A DNA stretch of 64,000 bases. It comes from UBA11591 sp040220895. GTDB lineage: Bacteria > Bacteroidota > Bacteroidia > Flavobacteriales_E > Vicingaceae. Below, piece by piece: positions 62,821 to 64,000 of this stretch. The notes under the pieces were generated by a model. It ran no database searches and was not told where the DNA came from. It saw only the letters and a program-made list of their open reading frames with translations. Every line of letters begins with the position of its first letter. Within the stretch, counting starts at the first letter, position 1. The stretch is taken from contig JAVJVY010000008.1 of NCBI GenBank assembly GCA_040220895.1, positions 186,001 to 250,000 of the forward strand, in the 5' to 3' direction. The position numbers and the translations under genes are program-made.

Positions 62821-63861
62821 ATGACCTATTTCAGAGACATGGACGTGCTTAGGTTCTATGCGGCATCTGTTGTCGCCTTAGAGCATTGGTCAGAATTTCT
62901 GGGCTTTGATGGACCCGATCTTGCGAAATACGGTGTCTATCTTTTTTTTACCATCAGTGGTTTTTTAATCACATCCATTTTGCTGTCCTACCGCGAAAAG
63001 TATAAAAGTGGCAGGTATTTTGGTCTTTTTTACCTGCGCAGGATATTTAGGATCGTGCCCATTTACTACTTGTACATCACCCTATTTGTAGTCTTGGGTC
63101 AATTCGGATATTTCTATTGCAAGGACGTCGATTTTACATTCTATTATTTATACCTGTCTAACTTTCATATTTTAATGAACGGCATGGACTGCGTTGTGTT
63201 AAACCATTCATGGAGCCTGGCAGTTGAGGAGCAATTTTATCTGCTCTGGCCTTTGGTCTTGATGGTAATTCCTAGAAAGAGGCTACAGGCTTTCTTACTC
63301 TTGTCGCTCGGCCTGTTGATTATTTTAAAGAACACCATCTTTCTTCAAATCCACCCCCCATTTCTGAATCCCTTTTTCAATTTTGACTTTATCATTGTAG
63401 GTGCGTTTCTTGCATTAAACCAATTAACCATTCGGAAATTCGTCGATGCCATAGGTCCATGGCCCTGGATACCGATCATTGTATTTATTATCGCTCTTTC
63501 GCTCAAGCAAATCCCTTCGGTTGTCCCTGTAGACTTTGTTTTTCTGATTGTCTGTTTCTTTCTGGTTCAATATTCGATTAGCGGTTTTAAAAAGTCGGTG
63601 ATCTCTAAAATATTTGCGAATGAGCTATTTGTGACCATAGGAAAATGGAGTTATGGTTTTTACCTCTATCATAAGGGAGTACCATATTTACTTAAACCTA
63701 TTCTTACACGGTTTGATATTAGCTTCTCTCCTTACCTTATGTTTTTTCTGTTCCTTCTTATAACTTTGACCATTAGCTACATTTCCTTCAATACGGTGGA
63801 GTGGTATTTTACTGGAGTTAAAAACCGCCTTAGTTCAAGGATAAACGCAAGGCACGTTTAG
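62821..63861 (+). CDS. Acyltransferase 3-family membrane O-acyltransferase
   Basis: 346 residues, about ten membrane segments. The family start FRDMDVLRFYAASVVALEHWSEF (with the conserved Arg and active-site His), the YLRRIFRIVPIYYLYI arginine motif and the NHSWSLAVEEQFYLLWPLVL motif are all intact. It moves acyl groups, usually acetyl, across or at the inner membrane on to a surface polysaccharide. A 43-bp gap precedes it, in which no promoter was recognised. It is followed 1 bp later by the next glycosyltransferase start. Confidence 0.92.
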   Translation: MTYFRDMDVLRFYAASVVALEHWSEFLGFDGPDLAKYGVYLFFTISGFLITSILLSYREKYKSGRYFGLFYLRRIFRIVPIYYLYITLFVVLGQFGYFYCKDVDFTFYYLYLSNFHILMNGMDCVVLNHSWSLAVEEQFYLLWPLVLMVIPRKRLQAFLLLSLGLLIILKNTIFLQIHPPFLNPFFNFDFIIVGAFLALNQLTIRKFVDAIGPWPWIPIIVFIIALSLKQIPSVVPVDFVFLIVCFFLVQYSISGFKKSVISKIFANELFVTIGKWSYGFYLYHKGVPYLLKPILTRFDISFSPYLMFFLFLLITLTISYISFNTVEWYFTGVKNRLSSRINARHV

Positions 63862-63862
63862 G

Positions 63863-64000
63863 ATGAAGATATTGGTAATTACAACTAACAGGTGTTGGGG
63901 CGGTAGCGAATTGCTTTGGTATAATTTGGTTCAATCGCTTACAAGTCAAAGTAATAGGGTTATGATCTTAAGCCCGGATCACCCTTCATTTATCGAAAAG
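63863..64000 (+). CDS. Family 4-type glycosyltransferase, N-terminal fragment (cut by window end)
   Basis: 46 codons are visible from the ATG, open to the window edge. The start KILVITTNRCWGGSELLWYN has the GG-S-E motif typical of GT-B glycosyltransferases (family 4), and LTSQSNRVMILSPDH continues a Rossmann-like strand. It begins 1 bp after the acyltransferase stop, so it belongs to the same operon, which continues beyond the window. Confidence 0.75.
   Translation, partial: MKILVITTNRCWGGSELLWYNLVQSLTSQSNRVMILSPDHPSFIEK

Noticed and set aside
1..64000. CRISPR arrays, prophage, transposases, rRNA or tRNA genes
   Set aside because: No regularly spaced repeats, phage structural genes, transposase motifs or structural RNA signatures were found on reading either strand.

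Overview
The window is bacterial chromosome from a member of the Bacteroidota, most likely near the Flavobacteriales (the finer placement is inference). The evidence is several large secreted proteins with type IX secretion (T9SS) C-terminal sorting domains, a PafA-type phosphatase, LytS/LytTR signalling, an OstA-like protein, an XrtF-like exosortase with its usual small partner, and -7 boxes of the form TAnnTTTG ahead of several genes. Many starts are TTG or GTG. I saw no rRNA, tRNA, CRISPR array, prophage or transposase, and no gene-free stretch longer than 300 bases.

1-34.1 kb is mostly core metabolism and envelope genes in short operons: proline dehydrogenase; aroB-aroA; a three-gene run of outer-membrane beta-barrel candidates, one with helix-hairpin-helix motifs; adk-obg-PAP2-crcB-pafA; an M16 peptidase, O-methyltransferase and threonine aldolase run; a TPR/PD40/SPOR-like lipid-envelope protein; a WG-repeat protein coupled to a Nudix hydrolase; an AcpH-like phosphodiesterase; a LytS-type kinase with its LytTR regulator followed by a solo SiaC-like protein; a secreted LamG protein; Skp-like, DUF4924-like and bestrophin genes; OstA-like, purA, Fur-family, RelA/SpoT and fumarylacetoacetase genes.

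34.3-50.2 kb is accessory and surface-related. It starts with a 1663-residue T9SS cargo protein. A minus-strand block follows with three successive enzymes for a diacetamido-glucuronate sugar nucleotide (WbpB/WbpD/WbpE-like). This block is interrupted by a broken four-helix-bundle gene lying between 22-bp inverted octamer repeats. Then come glyA, a sulfotransferase-like gene, an 82-residue protein that is almost only an N-terminal hydrophobic segment, eight prolines and a PID-GG/TM/basic tail, a 1331-residue T9SS adhesin-like protein, an exosortase partner and an XrtF-like exosortase.

50.2-64 kb is a plus-strand polysaccharide locus that begins only 11 bp from the exosortase start: a Wzc-like tyrosine kinase with a Tyr/Gly tail, Wzm and Wzt ABC exporter genes with a NeuD/PglD-type acetyltransferase between them, three sulfotransferases, a sugar aminotransferase, three family-2 glycosyltransferases, an epimerase, an acyltransferase and the start of a family-4 glycosyltransferase. 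Together these suggest a sulfated, amino-sugar-containing surface polysaccharide exported by an ABC route next to an exosortase-based protein-sorting system. The exosortase and the minimal PID-tailed candidate substrate are the most interesting part of the window.
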